Of a DNA stretch of 64,000 bases, positions 62,240 to 64,000 are shown piece after piece. Below the pieces are notes generated by a model. It saw only the letters and a program-made list of their open reading frames with translations, made no database searches and was not told where the DNA came from. The position numbers were made by a program, and so were the translations under genes. Within the stretch, counting starts at the first letter, position 1. The number at the start of each line of letters is the position of its first letter. This DNA is from Siphlonurus alternatus (lineage: Eukaryota > Arthropoda > Insecta > Ephemeroptera > Siphlonuridae). The stretch lies in contig OX463788.1 of assembly GCA_949825025.1 (NCBI GenBank), forward strand, positions 26,979,036 through 27,043,035, given 5' to 3'.

Positions 62240-64000
62240 TGTAATTTTACGATTTTGTGAGTATTCTGACGAAGGAATATTTTCAATTGAAATATATCTT
62301 CATGATACTATTTTTTGTTTTTTGGGTGACTGGACACTTTTGTGAATGGGATATCCTTTTTCATGTCACCGCCCTTTGGGTTTTTGTACTTATTTTCAAT
62401 AAATACAACTGTTAATATTATTATTATTTAATATTAGTTAGAGAGTGCGTGCATAAATTATTAGGACTTTATATAGGTAATGGAAAATCGCTGCATTAAA
62501 ATTATTTTAATGACGTAATTAATAATTAAAGCTTTGCGCTGCATAAAAGTATTTTTTCTTATTTTTTTAGTTCACCTTATATATTATGATTATGCTCGAT
62601 CAACATATGACATGTATTATTATAGTATCATGCGCGCGTCATATTTATTTATCCGGATGAAGCATGGTTTTATTTTAAGTTTATTATTTTTTATATAAAA
62701 GAAAAACAATGAATATAACTTATGTAGAACATTAATTAATATTAATAATTATTAATTAATTTATATCACATTTTATGTTTAATTTTGCACATAAAAAAAA
62801 TCTTTACTACACGGTGTGGTTTAATTTATTTGCTTGTTGTTGACTGTACAAAATTCTTTGCAAAGTAAAGGTGCGGAGAGAGCTACAATGGGGTTGGAAA
62901 AGGGAAGGGGGCTAATATATTCTATATTCCCGTTACATCCATTGACTGCATGCAGTCAGAAGCTTGAGTATAAAGAGAGACCAGCATTTAAGAGAGAGAG
63001 AGAGAGAGAGAGAGTTATTCTTTCATAATGCCATGGCATCAATAATAGACGTTACTTTTATGTTTTATGGCCATCAATACTTGAAAAAAAAAAAATACTT
63101 CAAATACTACTCCTTTCTATAGTTTAAATTCGACACAAATCCGCAGTAAGAAAAAATAATTAATAATTATGCATACAGTTTAAACATGGTCATTGCATTA
63201 TAGTATATAGTGTGTTGTGTACAAACAATGAATAATATAGTATATGTTACGAAGAACGTATAGTACGAAGAAATGTAAAGAAATAAATGATGCTTTATGC
63301 ATCTAATTGTTGTTGTTTTTAATTTTTGAAGTAAAAAATGTATGTTGTTGTTGTTGTTGTGCATAATTTTAATATAATATTTTTTTTATACCTCGTCTTT
63401 GTCACGTACCTTATCAGTCACTTTTATCTTTTATCAGTATGTCAATATGACTACTTAGTACGTAGAAAGTATGACTACAGTGTGTATAAAAAATAATGTG
63501 TATCATAGAACGATTATAAATAAAAATGTAAATAAAAATAATAATTTCAGATGTTAATTGTACTTGTTCAGTACGCGAGCTGTAGACTCTATTAATTCAA
63601 GTTTAAATTGGAAAATATGTAGTGCAAAAAACAACTGCAGGTATATATATTTATTTTATATAATATATATATAATAAAATATTTAAAAAATTTAAAAAAG
63701 CAAATAATTTATTTATGCACGTGTTAAAATTATTCTGTCTGCATGTCTATAAGCCGCTTATTGTCATTTTTGAAGGAAAGTAATGTTAGCTAGGTCAATC
63801 GTAAAAATAGGTATGGCGTTCCGATCCCGTGCTAAAATTTGGGAAGGTTAACTTTGAGCTATATAGATAGTTGAAATTTGGCATACGTATATTATAATAT
63901 TGTATATATTATATATAGCCAAGTGTTGCAAGTTTTTTTTTAAATCTATTAAAAAAATTGAATTATTATTTCATGCCCTTTTAGGGGTGGATTTACGATT
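62240..64000. other. AT-rich tail of the window, no gene seen
   Basis: Contains a (GA)n tract at 62991-63014 and a (TTG)n tract at 63343-63360. The last bases (TTTTAGGGGTGGATTTACG) resemble the start of a hAT-type MITE cut by the window edge. Confidence 0.45.

Overview
The window is AT-rich animal DNA. It shows spliced genes with GT-AG introns, several classes of retrotransposon, DNA-transposon remnants with target-site duplications, and long microsatellites. I read it as an invertebrate and probably an arthropod. The main pointer is a SINE with a 5S-rRNA-like head whose body resembles a sequence I associate with arthropod repeats; that is recollection, not a search. I cannot name the species.

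Host genes are few. The firm one is a five-exon, 470-residue membrane-anchored ectonucleotide pyrophosphatase/phosphodiesterase (ENPP4/5-like) on the minus strand, 56994 down to 46370. All splice phases agree and every metal ligand and the catalytic Thr are present. A weaker candidate is the 3' end of a plus-strand gene (exons near 25055-25147 and 26761-26892 plus a 3' UTR) whose product I do not recognise.

Almost everything else is mobile DNA, and its striking property is self-complementarity. 238-3273: 3-kb foldback with two nested hAT-type MITEs. 3416-7190: MITEs and a broken Ty3/gypsy gag split by a hAT element. 7195-12822: 400-bp inverted arms enclosing a TA-flanked inverted-repeat element. 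13161-16245: a composite repeat present again as a direct copy at 59198-61231; the first copy carries an extra 1077-bp element. 16256-19537 and 21715-25003: foldbacks whose arms are tandem arrays. 25314-26694: a TTAA-family element, sitting in the host intron, with a second copy of the 1077-bp element inside it. 27825-38125: a large inverted structure holding two further repeat elements and a 3.9-kb palindrome that itself carries a LINE. 38326-43310: more MITEs and a 1.7-kb hAT element. 43880-45700: a broken LINE.

The ENPP introns hold a hAT element, a Mutator-like MITE, a retroelement endonuclease fragment and several palindromic elements at TTAA. 57340-62235 continues with nested MITEs and the second copy of the composite repeat; the last 1.7 kb is mostly featureless AT-rich DNA.

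Because many elements are palindromes, one arm often preserves the empty site of an insertion in the other, so insertion order can be read from this window alone. I found no operon-like or multi-gene novel system; the novelty, if any, lies in the foldback families. Percent identities were judged by eye.
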